A stretch of 64,000 nucleotides of DNA from Tautonia sociabilis. GTDB taxonomy: Bacteria; Planctomycetota; Planctomycetia; Isosphaerales; Isosphaeraceae. Shown here piece after piece: positions 28,815 to 37,719 of the stretch; within the stretch, counting starts at the first letter, position 1; each line of letters opens with the position of its first letter. Below the pieces are notes generated by a model. The model had not been told where the DNA came from, did not search any database, and saw only the letters and a list, made by a program, of their open reading frames with translations. The position numbers and the translations under genes were made by a program. The DNA is taken from positions 50,544 to 114,543 of the forward strand of contig NZ_RYZH01000019.1 of assembly GCF_003977685.1 (NCBI RefSeq), written 5' to 3'.

Positions 28815-30491
28815 TCAGTCCCGAACCAGGCTCTTGTACTTGATCCGGTGCGGTTGATCGGCCTCGATCCCCAGCCTCGCTCGACGCTGCTCCAGGTAGG
28901 TCTCGAAATTGCCGTCGCACCAAACGACTTGGCTGTCCCCCTCGAAGGCGAGGATGTGGGTGGCGATGCGGTTGAGAAACCAGCGGTCGTGGCTGATGAC
29001 CACGGCACAGCCGGAGAAGTCCAGCAGCGCGTCCTCCAGCGCCCGGAGTGTGTCCACGTCCAGGTCGTTCGACGGCTCGTCCAGCAGCAGCAGGTTCCCG
29101 CCGGTGGTGAGCAGCTTGGCCAGGTGGACCCGGTTCCGCTCGCCGCCGGAGAGCGTGCCGACCTTCTTCTCCTGGTCCGGCCCCTTGAAGTTGAACCAGG
29201 AGACATACGCCCGAGCCGGTACCTTCCGCTTGCCCAGCTCGATCTGGTCGAGGCCGCCGCTGATCTCCTGGAAGATCGTCTTGTCCGGGTCGAGCGCATC
29301 CCGGTTCTGATCGACGTAGGAGAGCTTCACCGTGCTGCCGACCCGGAGCGCTCCCGAGTCCGGCGTCTCCTGGCCGACGATCATCCGGAACAGGGTCGTC
29401 TTGCCGGCGCCGTTGGGGCCGATCACGCCTACGATGCCCCCGGGGGGCAATCGGAAACTCATATTCTCGAACAAGATCCGGTCGCCGAACGCCTTGGAGA
29501 CGTTCTCCGCCTCGACGACGAGGTCGCCCAGATGCGGACCCGGAGGGATCTGGATCGTGACCGGCTCGTCGCGGCGCTCGGCTTCCTCGGCGGCGAGCTG
29601 CTCATACCGCTGGATGCGCGCCCGATTCTTGGACACCCGGGCCCGGGGAGACATCCGGATCCACTCCAGCTCCCGTTCGAGGGTCCGCTTCCGGGAACGA
29701 TCCTGCTTCTCTTCCTTCTCCAGCCGGGCCTGCTTCTGCTCCAGCCAGCCGGAGTAGTTCCCCTCGAAGGGGATGCCCCGGCCTCGGTCGAGCTCCAGGA
29801 TCCACTGGGCGACGTTGTCGAGGAAGTAGCGGTCGTGGGTGATCGCCACCACCATGCCGGGATATTCCTGGAGGTGGCGTTCGAGCCAGGAGACGCTGTC
29901 GGCGTCGAGGTGGTTGGTCGGCTCGTCCAGCAGCAGGATGTCCGGGCGTTGGAGCAGGATCTTGCAGAGCGCCACGCGACGCCGCTCCCCGCCGGAGAGC
30001 TTGGTCACGTCAGCGTCGCCGGGGGGGAGGCGCATGGCGTCCATGGCGATCTCGAGCCGACGGTCCAGCTCCCAGCCGTCGGCGGCCTCGATGCCGTCCT
30101 GCACCTCGGTCAGCTCGGCGAGCAGGGCGTCCATCTCGTCGGCGTCGGGTCCCTCGGCGAGCCGAGCGTTGATCGCGTCGAACCGCTTGAGCAGGGCTCG
30201 AACGGGGCCGACGGCCTCCTCGACGTTGCCGAGCACGTCCCGATCAGGGTTCAGGTGAGGCTCCTGAGGCAGGTAGCCGATCGTCGCCCCCGGGGCCGGC
30301 CGGGCCGTCCCGAGGAACTCCTTCTCCTCTCCGGCCATGATCCGCAGGAGCGTGCTCTTGCCCGCCCCGTTCGGCCCCAGGACGCCGATCTTGGCCCCGG
30401 GGTAGAACATCAGCGTGATGTCCTTCAGGACCTCTTTCTTGCCGTGATTCTTTGAGAGGCGCTCGATGGTGTAGATGTACTGCGGGGGCAT
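28815..30491 (-). CDS. ettA: energy-dependent translational throttle protein EttA (ABC-F)
   Basis: A 558-residue cytosolic ABC-F ATPase, close to the 555 residues of E. coli EttA. It has two nucleotide-binding domains: Walker [10 protein letters not shown] at 39-47 and GPNGAGKTT near 360. Signatures are [11 protein letters not shown] and [11 protein letters not shown], with Walker [12 protein letters not shown] and [11 protein letters not shown]. The linker and arm between them ([23 protein letters not shown]) are typical of EttA, which binds the ribosomal E site and gates translation by ATP/ADP ratio. The ATG at 30491 gives the conserved start [14 protein letters not shown]; 33 upstream in-frame residues were rejected as low-complexity. 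Confidence 0.96.
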   Translation of the reverse strand: MPPQYIYTIERLSKNHGKKEVLKDITLMFYPGAKIGVLGPNGAGKSTLLRIMAGEEKEFLGTARPAPGATIGYLPQEPHLNPDRDVLGNVEEAVGPVRALLKRFDAINARLAEGPDADEMDALLAELTEVQDGIEAADGWELDRRLEIAMDAMRLPPGDADVTKLSGGERRRVALCKILLQRPDILLLDEPTNHLDADSVSWLERHLQEYPGMVVAITHDRYFLDNVAQWILELDRGRGIPFEGNYSGWLEQKQARLEKEEKQDRSRKRTLERELEWIRMSPRARVSKNRARIQRYEQLAAEEAERRDEPVTIQIPPGPHLGDLVVEAENVSKAFGDRILFENMSFRLPPGGIVGVIGPNGAGKTTLFRMIVGQETPDSGALRVGSTVKLSYVDQNRDALDPDKTIFQEISGGLDQIELGKRKVPARAYVSWFNFKGPDQEKKVGTLSGGERNRVHLAKLLTTGGNLLLLDEPSNDLDVDTLRALEDALLDFSGCAVVISHDRWFLNRIATHILAFEGDSQVVWCDGNFETYLEQRRARLGIEADQPHRIKYKSLVRD

Positions 30492-30593
30492 CGACGATCC
30501 CGGGTGCGAGGCTCGACGGCAGGGCGCGCGGTCAGGACTCTTCCCCCGTCGGCGGCCAGGACCCCCCGGCGCCGGACCGCGCACGACCACCCA

Positions 30594-30622
30594 ATTACAC
30601 CGAATCGCCCGGGGCTTCGGAA
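30594..30622 (-). promoter_or_regulatory. promoter of ettA
   Basis: On the minus strand TTCCGA (30622-30617) and TGTAAT (30599-30594) are 17 bases apart, about 100 bases before the ettA ATG. Confidence 0.4.
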
Positions 30623-30650
30623 CCCCAGAATCACTCGGCGATCGGGTCCC

Positions 30651-31610
30651 TCAACCCTCCGGAACAGTCATGAGCGGCCCGAGCGCCGCATGACGGAGCA
30701 ACAACCCGCGGGCCGCTTCCGCCACGGCCGGGGGGGTCAGCCCGGATTGCCGAAGCATGAACTCCTGGCTCCCCACCCGAGGGGCGAACCTCGGCGGCGT
30801 CCCCAGCCGACGGAACGGGACGCCCGACGCCGACTCCGCCAGCACCTCGGCCACCGCCCCTCCGAGCCCGCCGACAATGCTGTGCTCCTCGAGCGTCAGC
30901 ACGGCCCCCGTCTCAGCCGAGGCCCGCAAGATCGCCCCCTCGTCGATCGGGTGAAGCGTGTGCATCGACACGACCCGGGCCGAGATGCCATCGGCCCCGA
31001 GCAGCTCGGCCGCATCGACCGCCGTCTTGAGCATCCCCCCCGTCGAGAGAATCGCCACGTCGGTCCCCTCCCGGACCGTGATCGCCCTTCCGATCCGGAA
31101 CTCGGGCTCCGCATCGTGGACGGTCGGCTCTCCCGCCCGACCGATCCTCAGGTAGCACGGGCCGGGGAGATCAGCCACCGCCCGGGTGGCGAGCCTGGCC
31201 TCGACCGTGTCCCCCGGCGCCACCACCCTCATGCCCGGCATTGCGCGGAGCACGGCGAGATCTTCGGTCGCGTGGTGCGTCGCCCCGAGCGCCCCATACG
31301 CGAAGCCTCCGCCGACGGCGACGATCTTCACGTTGGCCCCGTGGTAACAGGCGTCGTTGCGGATCTGCTCCAGGCATCGAAGCGTGGGAAAGTTCGCGAT
31401 CGAGTAGGTGAACACGACCTTCCCACTCAGCGCCCATCCGGCCGCCAGCCCGGTCATCGCCTGCTCGGCGATCCCCACGTTGAGGAAGCGGTCGGGGAAG
31501 CGCTTCGCGAAGTCCACGACCACGCCGAAGCCCAGGTCGCCGACGACCAGGCAGATCCGGTCATCCCGTTCCGCCAGCCGTGTCAGCTCCTCGATGAACT
31601 CGGTCCTCAT
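30651..31610 (-). CDS. transketolase C-terminal (pyrimidine-binding) subunit
   Basis: A 319-residue protein equal to the C-terminal half of a split transketolase. It has the pyrimidine-binding domain (GDLGFGVVVDFAKRFPDRFLNVGIAEQAMTGLAAGWA, with Glu of NVGIAEQ as the TPP-activating residue) and the transketolase C domain from about 190. It pairs with the N-terminal subunit encoded immediately upstream; the two overlap by ATGA at 31607-31610, giving coupled 1:1 synthesis. Such split enzymes transfer two-carbon units between sugars and are frequent in gene clusters for unusual sugars. Its place behind polysaccharide genes suggests a sugar-supply role. The ATG at 31610 was chosen because the fold begins there. 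Confidence 0.92.
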   Translation of the reverse strand: MRTEFIEELTRLAERDDRICLVVGDLGFGVVVDFAKRFPDRFLNVGIAEQAMTGLAAGWALSGKVVFTYSIANFPTLRCLEQIRNDACYHGANVKIVAVGGGFAYGALGATHHATEDLAVLRAMPGMRVVAPGDTVEARLATRAVADLPGPCYLRIGRAGEPTVHDAEPEFRIGRAITVREGTDVAILSTGGMLKTAVDAAELLGADGISARVVSMHTLHPIDEGAILRASAETGAVLTLEEHSIVGGLGGAVAEVLAESASGVPFRRLGTPPRFAPRVGSQEFMLRQSGLTPPAVAEAARGLLLRHAALGPLMTVPEG

Positions 31611-32443
31611 GCCGACGCCTCCAGTTCGATCCGGGCCGCCTCGTACTCCTCGCCGGCCGGGGTCCGGTAGTGCCAGAGCAAGCGATCCTCCATGAAGCTC
31701 ACCCCCTTCCCCTTGACCGTATGCGCCACCAGGCACGATGGCTTCCCCGGTTCGAACGGAAGCGATCGCATCGCGTCCAGGATCTGACCGAGGTCATGTC
31801 CGTCCACTTCTCGCGTTTCCCAGCCGAAGCGTTGCCACTTCCCGGCCAGGTCCCCGAGGTCCAGGACCTCGCGCACATGTCCGAGGCTCTGAATCTTGTT
31901 GAAGTCAACGATCACCGTCAGGTTGTCCAGCCGGTGTTGCGCCGCGATCAGGGCCGATTCCCAGATCGTGCCCTCGTCGCACTCCCCATCTCCCAGCAGG
32001 ACGATGGTCCGGTACGGCATTCCCGACCGCTTCGCCGCCAGTGCCATCCCGCAGCCGATCGGCAGGCCATGCCCGAGCGACCCCGTCGACACCTCCACCC
32101 CCGGCACCCCCTTGTGCGTCGCGTGCCCGGCCAGCTCGCCGCCGTCTGAGTAGAAGCGCTCCAGCCAGTCCTCGGGGAAGAAGCCCCGCTCCGCGAGCAT
32201 CGCGTAATAGATCGCGCAGGCGTGCCCCTTGCTCAGGATGAATCGGTCTCGACCCGGATTGCCGGGGTCTTCCGGATCAATCCTCAAGATCCCCCCGCCG
32301 TAGAGCGCCGCCATCAGCTCGGCCATCGAGAAACACGAGCCGACGTGAGAACTCCTCGCCCGCCGGATCATCTCCATCGTCCTCAGTCTCAGCCGACGTG
32401 CCAGCTCGGCCAACTGGGCAAGTTCCTCTTCGGTGGGTGGCAT
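31607..32443 (-). CDS. transketolase N-terminal (TPP-binding) subunit
   Basis: A 278-residue protein equal to the N-terminal half of transketolase. SSHVGSCFSMAELMAALY, SKGHACAIYYAML and GSLGHGLPIGCGMALA lead to the TPP/Mg motif GDGECDEGTIWE (near 147) with the partner Asn in DFNKIQSLG. AAGGAT lies about ten bases before the ATG. It is followed in overlap by the C-terminal subunit. The complex would need TPP and Mg2+ and work in the cytoplasm on ketose and aldose phosphates. An adaptor gene of the HlyD type lies 202 bases upstream on the same strand, so this pair may have its own promoter in that gap; none was clear. Confidence 0.93.
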   Translation of the reverse strand: MPPTEEELAQLAELARRLRLRTMEMIRRARSSHVGSCFSMAELMAALYGGGILRIDPEDPGNPGRDRFILSKGHACAIYYAMLAERGFFPEDWLERFYSDGGELAGHATHKGVPGVEVSTGSLGHGLPIGCGMALAAKRSGMPYRTIVLLGDGECDEGTIWESALIAAQHRLDNLTVIVDFNKIQSLGHVREVLDLGDLAGKWQRFGWETREVDGHDLGQILDAMRSLPFEPGKPSCLVAHTVKGKGVSFMEDRLLWHYRTPAGEEYEAARIELEASA

Positions 32444-32645
32444 GGTTCATCCTTGGGATGGAGTGCCTGAGCGTTCTCAATGGATGATGGGTCACGGTGG
32501 ATGTCGGAGGTCGGATCGAAGGTGGGGACCCAGCGGAAGCGGGAGAGGGGCGGAGGATGGCCGACGGGACAACGCTCGCCCAGACGACCTTCCCGGGACG
32601 GGTCGCTCGGGAAGACCCGGTTCGCCGCCCCTCCTCCGCGTTCGA

Positions 32646-33551
32646 TCATTCCGCCGCTCTCGATCGCCTTCCCTGCTCCGCCTCCTCCCCCGAGGGAGCC
32701 CCCGCGGGGAGGATCTCCATCCTCGCCTCCAGGCCGGCCCTCAGGAGCCGGCCGGGATTGGGGACCTCGGCGATGATCACGCAGGTCTGCGTATCGGGGT
32801 CGATCTGGGGGTCGATGAACACCAACTCGCCGGGGAACCAGCGATCCTCGACCCACAGCTCCGTGCCGCCCACGTCCGGCGCGATCCGGACGGGCTGGCC
32901 GGGGTGGACGTCCCAGGCGTCCTTGACGTCAAGGTGTCCGGTCACGCGCACCCGGTCGACATCGACCACCCGGATGACGGGCTCGTTCGGCGAGATCGGC
33001 TCGCCGGGCTCCTTGTACAGCTCGACGACGATCCCGTCGTGCGGCGCGACGAACTGCCGGAGCCGGAGCATCGCCTCCGCTTGCTTGCGCTGCATCGCGG
33101 CGATTTCCCGCTGATACTCCGCCTCCTCCACCGCCAGCGCGGCGGTCGTCGCCTCCAGCCGGCGGAGGTTGAACTCTTCCAGGCTCAAGGCGTCTCGCCG
33201 CATGAGGATCTCCGAGGCGCGCAGCTTCTCCGCCGCCTGGTCGCGCCGGGCCTCGTTGATGCGTACCGTGATCGTGCTCTCGGCCTCGATCGTCCTGAGC
33301 GCCAGTTCGGCCCTCGCGTCATCGTCCTCCAGCCGGCCGAGCACCTGTCCGGCCTCGACCGAGTCCCCCCGACGGACGAGGCATTCCTTGTAGATGCCGA
33401 ACTGGGCGGCACCGAGGTCTGTCGTGTTCGCGTATTCGATCGTGCACCGGCGGAGCACCGCCAGCGGCGGCGGCCCCCCGCCCTCCCCGTCGGGGACGTC
33501 GGGGAAGAGGATCGGTCCGAGCGACAGCAGCATCGAGGTCGTCAACAGCAT
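32646..33551 (-). CDS. HlyD-like periplasmic adaptor protein
   Basis: A 301-residue exported protein. A short hydrophobic N-terminus (MLLTTSMLLSLGPILF) leads to a lipoyl-like half (GDSVEAGQVLGRLEDDDARAEL). A coiled-coil hairpin spans about 75-165 (rich in Glu/Ala/Arg, with QREIAAMQRKQAEAMLR). The second lipoyl half is FVAPHDGIVVELYKEPGEPISPNEPVIRVVD, and a beta-barrel region ends ILPAG. Membrane-fusion adaptors link inner-membrane exporters to the envelope. No exporter ATPase is adjacent; it sits 115 bases after the Wzc-like gene and may serve polysaccharide export. The anchoring helix is short compared with typical HlyD, so a lipid- or secretion-type anchor is possible. Confidence 0.83.
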   Translation of the reverse strand: MLLTTSMLLSLGPILFPDVPDGEGGGPPPLAVLRRCTIEYANTTDLGAAQFGIYKECLVRRGDSVEAGQVLGRLEDDDARAELALRTIEAESTITVRINEARRDQAAEKLRASEILMRRDALSLEEFNLRRLEATTAALAVEEAEYQREIAAMQRKQAEAMLRLRQFVAPHDGIVVELYKEPGEPISPNEPVIRVVDVDRVRVTGHLDVKDAWDVHPGQPVRIAPDVGGTELWVEDRWFPGELVFIDPQIDPDTQTCVIIAEVPNPGRLLRAGLEARMEILPAGAPSGEEAEQGRRSRAAE

Positions 33552-33666
33552 GGTCGGGTCCCGTCCATCAACTCATTCCGTCTCGAAATCGCGTCGAGGG
33601 TTGGAAAAGCGCCGGAGTCGGAGTCCAGGATCGAACCGCCCCGGGCGGCTCTCCCGGGGCCGTCGA

Positions 33667-36033
33667 TCAACCGAGCTTCCCGTTCCCGTTGACTCCCCGG
33701 CCCCCGTTGCCGAAGCCAGGCCCGGGACCGCCGGTCCGGAGTCGTCGCAGCAGAGAGGCCGGCGCCCACGAGGCCGACGCCCCCTCTCCAGCCGCCGTGC
33801 CCGACGGCCAGACCGATCCCGTTCTCGGGCCCGAGCCGTCGACGCTGCCGTACGAGCGGCCGTAGCGTCCGTAGTACCGCCCGGCGTGGAGGAACTGCGC
33901 GTCGTCCGAGCCGTCGGCGTTGACGACCGAGCCGAGCAGAGGAGTGCCCATCATCTGGACCACCTCGGCCACCCGGTGCATCGCCGCCCGGCGGATCTCC
34001 GAAGGCCGCAGCACCAGCAGCACCCCGTCGGCCGAGGGCGCGACGATCGACGGGTCGGCCACGTAGAGCAGCGGCGAGGTGTCGATCAGCACGCGGTCGA
34101 ATTCGCCCCGCAGCTCGGCGACGAGCGAACGGAACCGCTCGCTCATCAGCAGCTCGGCCGGGTTCTCGACCGGACCGCCGGTGGTCATGATCCGCAGGTC
34201 CTCCGCCGCCGAGGGCTGCAGAACCTCGCGCCACGTCGAGATCCCCCGCAGCACCTCCGACAGCCCTGGCGCCCGGTCGATCCCGTGGATCCGGTCCTGC
34301 GACGGCTTCCTCAGGTCGCAGTCGATCAGCAGCACCCGACGCCCCGCCTGCGCCAGCCCGATCGCCAGGTTGCTCGTCACCGTGCTCTTGCCGTCCCCCG
34401 GCGAGGGGCTGCAGACGACGATCACCCGCACGTCCCGCTCCCGACGGACGAACTCCAGGCCCGTCCGCAGCGCCCGGTACGCCTCGGCCGTCAGCGACCC
34501 GGGCCGCTGGTGCACCACCAGCCCCGGCTCGGTGGTCTCGGCCAGCTCCGCCTTGGAGAGCCTGGGGATCACCCCGAGGATCCGGGAGCCAAGCATGGAC
34601 CGCACCTCGTCGAGCGACCGGACCCGGCTGTCCAGCCCATCGGCCGCCAGGGCGGCCATCGTCCCCAGCACCAGCCCGGACATCAGCGCCATGCAAAGCG
34701 TCAGCAGCACCCTCGGGCGCACCGCCTTGCGCAGAGCGTGCGGCGGCTCGATCGTCTGCGTGACCACGCCGCTGTATTCCCCCACCAGCTGGGCCTGCTT
34801 CAACTGGTCGACCACCGTGTTGAAGAGCCGCTGCTGACGATCAAGCTGTGCTCGGATGTTCTCCTCCTCCGCCTGATCGTTGAGAATCTGCCTGGCCTGC
34901 TCCAGGTCTTCCCGGAACCGATCCGTGTACTCCTGCTGCAGGGCCTCGACTGACGCCACCGCCTGCTCGATCGACAAGATCAGGTCGTCCACCTCGACCG
35001 ACTCCACGCTCCTCCTGGAATCGGCCGCCACCTGCTGCACCCGGGCGATCTGCTCCTCGATGTCTCGGACCCTCGAGTAATCGGCGCCGAAGCGGTCGGC
35101 GAGCCGCTGCTGCTCGTTGATCAACTGCCGAACGTAATCCGACGCCAGTGCCTGGCTCCGGCCCGCCGAGCTGCTGATCGCCAGGCTCTCGCCCGGATCC
35201 CCCCGGAACTGACCCAGGGCGTAGGCGATCCCCGCCAGCCCCACCCCCTTCTCCCGCAGCGACTTGCCCAGCTCCAACTGCGTCCGAAGCTCCACCGCCC
35301 GCACGAGTGTCTGGTTGATCACCGAATCCCAGCCGTCGACCCGTCGGGTGATGAACGACCGGCCCGACTGGTCGGTCGCCAGCACGGTGTTCTTCTTGCG
35401 GATCTCCAGGTACTTCTGCTCCAGGTCGACCAGCTCCTTGCTGATCAGGTCGCGCGCCTCGGTGATGAGCGTGACGACCTTCGTGTTGTTCGACTGGTAG
35501 CTCTCCTCGAGAAACGCCTCGAAGCTCCGGATCAGCGCGTCGGTCAGCAGGACCGCCTCCTCCTTGGTCCGGGCCCGGTAGTCGATGCGGAGGACCGACG
35601 CCGCCCGGTCCGGTCGGCTGACGTCCAGCTCCTCAATCGCCGCCTGGGTCGGCGTCTTTCCCTCTCGCTTGGCGAGCTGCAAGGTCGGCAGGTTCTCGAC
35701 CCCCACCTGCTCGATCGCCCGACCGACAATGTGGGGGCTGCTGAGGATCGCCGCGTAGGTCGGGAAGCGGTCGACCCCCCCCTCGCCGCCGCCGGCGTCT
35801 GCCTCGGTCACCTTCAGCGGCTGTCGGCCGGTCTCCAGCACCAGGACCCGGGCGGTCGCCTGGTACATCCTCGGCGTCCGCACAAGGTAGATCGCGGCCG
35901 CCGTCAGGCAGACGGCCAGGCCCACGGCCGACCACCGCCACTCCCGGCGGACAACCCGGATCAGGTGCTTGAGCTCCGCGGCCCCCAGATGGGCCGACGG
36001 GTTCGTATCGCTCGCGAGGGGTCGGTCGCTCAT
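33667..36033 (-). CDS. Wzz/Wzc-like polysaccharide co-polymerase with BY-kinase domain
   Basis: A 788-residue inner-membrane protein controlling chain length and export of exopolysaccharide. It has an N-terminal Wzz domain with helix 1 near 33-52, a long periplasmic coiled coil (about 180-430, including LSKELVDLEQKYLEIRKKN-type helices) and helix 2 near 455-478. A cytoplasmic tyrosine autokinase domain follows: Walker A SPSPGDGKST near 540, Walker A' LLIDCDLRKPS and Walker B VLIDTSP. A C-terminal tyrosine cluster (YYGRYGRSYG near 720) is the likely autophosphorylation site. The ATG at 36033 was preferred; another 42 bases upstream has GGAGG directly abutting it, too close to work. Direct repeats lie in the upstream gap. 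Confidence 0.93.
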   Translation of the reverse strand: MSDRPLASDTNPSAHLGAAELKHLIRVVRREWRWSAVGLAVCLTAAAIYLVRTPRMYQATARVLVLETGRQPLKVTEADAGGGEGGVDRFPTYAAILSSPHIVGRAIEQVGVENLPTLQLAKREGKTPTQAAIEELDVSRPDRAASVLRIDYRARTKEEAVLLTDALIRSFEAFLEESYQSNNTKVVTLITEARDLISKELVDLEQKYLEIRKKNTVLATDQSGRSFITRRVDGWDSVINQTLVRAVELRTQLELGKSLREKGVGLAGIAYALGQFRGDPGESLAISSSAGRSQALASDYVRQLINEQQRLADRFGADYSRVRDIEEQIARVQQVAADSRRSVESVEVDDLILSIEQAVASVEALQQEYTDRFREDLEQARQILNDQAEEENIRAQLDRQQRLFNTVVDQLKQAQLVGEYSGVVTQTIEPPHALRKAVRPRVLLTLCMALMSGLVLGTMAALAADGLDSRVRSLDEVRSMLGSRILGVIPRLSKAELAETTEPGLVVHQRPGSLTAEAYRALRTGLEFVRRERDVRVIVVCSPSPGDGKSTVTSNLAIGLAQAGRRVLLIDCDLRKPSQDRIHGIDRAPGLSEVLRGISTWREVLQPSAAEDLRIMTTGGPVENPAELLMSERFRSLVAELRGEFDRVLIDTSPLLYVADPSIVAPSADGVLLVLRPSEIRRAAMHRVAEVVQMMGTPLLGSVVNADGSDDAQFLHAGRYYGRYGRSYGSVDGSGPRTGSVWPSGTAAGEGASASWAPASLLRRLRTGGPGPGFGNGGRGVNGNGKLG

Positions 36034-36113
36034 CGTCGAATCCGCTTCGCTGCCTTGAGGGTCGGGGAGCCTCATCCTCCGGGAGTACTCTCCGGCGCCG
36101 ATCTCCCCGAGGA

Positions 36114-36173
36114 GAACTCCCCGACGCCCTCCCGGCCGATTCCGGGCGAACCCTCGGTCGAACTCCCGGACGG
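36114..36173 (-). repeat. pair of direct repeats upstream of the Wzc-like gene
   Basis: GAACTCCCCGACG at 36114-36126 and GAACTCCCGGACG at 36160-36172 differ at one base and are 46 bases apart. They lie in a 261-base gap between the flippase stop and the kinase start. They could be operator sites; no promoter was assigned with confidence. Confidence 0.3.
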
Positions 36174-36294
36174 CAAGCAGGCATCGAGAGGGCCAACGGA
36201 CCTCGGACGACGCCCGACGCGCGACGGGCCCTCCGCCCCCGGTCTCCCGCCCCCAGGCCCCGCTCCTCCCCGAGTCGCGATTCCCCGCCCCCTC

Positions 36295-37641
36295 CTACGG
36301 CGACGCGGCCAGCGCCCCCGCCACCTTCCTTTCCGCTCGGGAAACCCGCTCGGCTTTTGCCAGGCATCGACGAACCGACCAGATGCTCGCCAGACCGAGC
36401 ACCGAGAAGCCAGCCAGCGACGCCGTCGCCGCCTCCATCGGCCCGGAGCCGAAGATCATCACCGCACTTGTCACCGCCAGCGCCAGCCCCAGGTTCACCG
36501 CGTTGTGCGGCCAGACATCCAGGGCATCGATCGGTCCCCGAAGAACGATATAGGCCACAAACGGCACGGCCGCCGGCAGCAGCCTCCGCGCCAACCCGGC
36601 CGCCGGGGTGAAGCCCTCGTCCAGCAGCATCGTGATCACCGTCGCCAGGCTCGCCTCCGCCGCCAGCACAATCAGCACCCCGGCCGCCAGGCTCGCCATC
36701 AGGGACCGGTCAACCAGCCTCCTCGCCTCGCCAATCCTCCCGTCGGCCCGCAGCCGGCTGACGATCGGCAGCAGCAGCATGCCGGCCGCCGTGAACACCG
36801 AGCCAATCATCTGCACCAGGCTCAGGCCGAACGACACGAGGCCCGCCGGCTCCAGCCCCGATCGGTGCGCCACCAGAATCGTCGGCACGGCGAACAGGCC
36901 GAACATCGCCAGATCGCCGGGCATCCTCGGCACACCGAACCGCACCAGCTCCCGAAGCGCCGCGCCCCACGCTCGAGGAGTCCCGATCCGCAGCCCCGCC
37001 GCCAGCGACAGCCCCGCCACCGCGGAGGCGACCGACCAGCCAATCCCCAGCCCTAGCAGCGCCCGGGGCACCTCTCCCCCCGAGAGCGCCACCGCCGCCG
37101 GCGGCACGGCCGCCAGGTTCACCAGCCAGAGCGTCCCGGCGGCTCCCAGGCGCATCCTCCCCATCTCGAACCCATAGACGATCGTATGGCCGCAAAGCCC
37201 AAGCACCGCCGCCACCGTCGGCCAGACGAGCTCCTCGTGCCCCCCCCGGCCGAACATCAGGACCGCCATCGCGCCGGGCCTCGTCGCCGCCCCCAGGGTC
37301 AGGGCCGCCATCCCCGGCACCGCGATCAGCCACGCCGCCAGCAGGAACACTCCGCCCTTCCCCCCCCCCTTCCCCGCCGGGAGGGAGGCCACGCACCTCG
37401 GCAGGCTCACGCTCAGCCCCAGCATCATCGGGAAGGCCAGGATCGAGATCGCCCTCCTCGCCACCGCGTACGCGCCGAACCCCTCCACCCCAAACGCCAG
37501 GGCCGCCAGCTTGAACGTCAGCATCCCCGACACCAGCGCTCCCAGGTGCGACGCCGCCGTGAACGCATAGCGCGCCGCCTTGCTTCGCCGTGTCGGGCTC
37601 CGGCCCAATGCCGGATCGCCTGGATCGGAGTCGTTCGTCAT
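36295..37641 (-). CDS. polysaccharide flippase (Wzx/MOP-type oligosaccharide exporter)
   Basis: A 448-residue polytopic membrane protein with about 12-14 helices. It has the arrangement of MOP-superfamily lipid-linked oligosaccharide flippases: an N-terminal SHLGALVSGMLTFKLAALAFGVEGFGAYAVA like Wzx, and a central repeat VPRMPGDLAMFGLFAVPTILVAHRSG. It would move undecaprenyl-linked repeat units across the inner membrane. It sits between a glycosyltransferase and the Wzc-like gene, on the same strand. A run of ten Gs on the coding strand (37360-37369) encodes the Lys/Gly-rich loop AGKGGGKGG and is a potential slippage site. No Wzy polymerase is in the window. Confidence 0.87.
   Translation of the reverse strand: MTNDSDPGDPALGRSPTRRSKAARYAFTAASHLGALVSGMLTFKLAALAFGVEGFGAYAVARRAISILAFPMMLGLSVSLPRCVASLPAGKGGGKGGVFLLAAWLIAVPGMAALTLGAATRPGAMAVLMFGRGGHEELVWPTVAAVLGLCGHTIVYGFEMGRMRLGAAGTLWLVNLAAVPPAAVALSGGEVPRALLGLGIGWSVASAVAGLSLAAGLRIGTPRAWGAALRELVRFGVPRMPGDLAMFGLFAVPTILVAHRSGLEPAGLVSFGLSLVQMIGSVFTAAGMLLLPIVSRLRADGRIGEARRLVDRSLMASLAAGVLIVLAAEASLATVITMLLDEGFTPAAGLARRLLPAAVPFVAYIVLRGPIDALDVWPHNAVNLGLALAVTSAVMIFGSGPMEAATASLAGFSVLGLASIWSVRRCLAKAERVSRAERKVAGALAASP
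37360..37369 (-). repeat. G10 homopolymer tract inside the flippase gene
   Basis: Ten consecutive Cs on the plus strand (Gs in the coding sense) within the flippase frame. Loss or gain of one base would truncate the protein near residue 95. Confidence 0.8.
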
Positions 37642-37719
37642 CGGAGGGGCGCCGAGGTCGATTGGCCAGGGAATCGGGATCGCGATCGGGGGGGATGGTC
37701 CGGCTCGGTCCTCGCCGGC

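Noticed and set aside
35775..35782. C8 run in the Wzc-like gene as a phase-variation tract
   Set aside because: Runs of eight are common in this DNA and the frame is intact.
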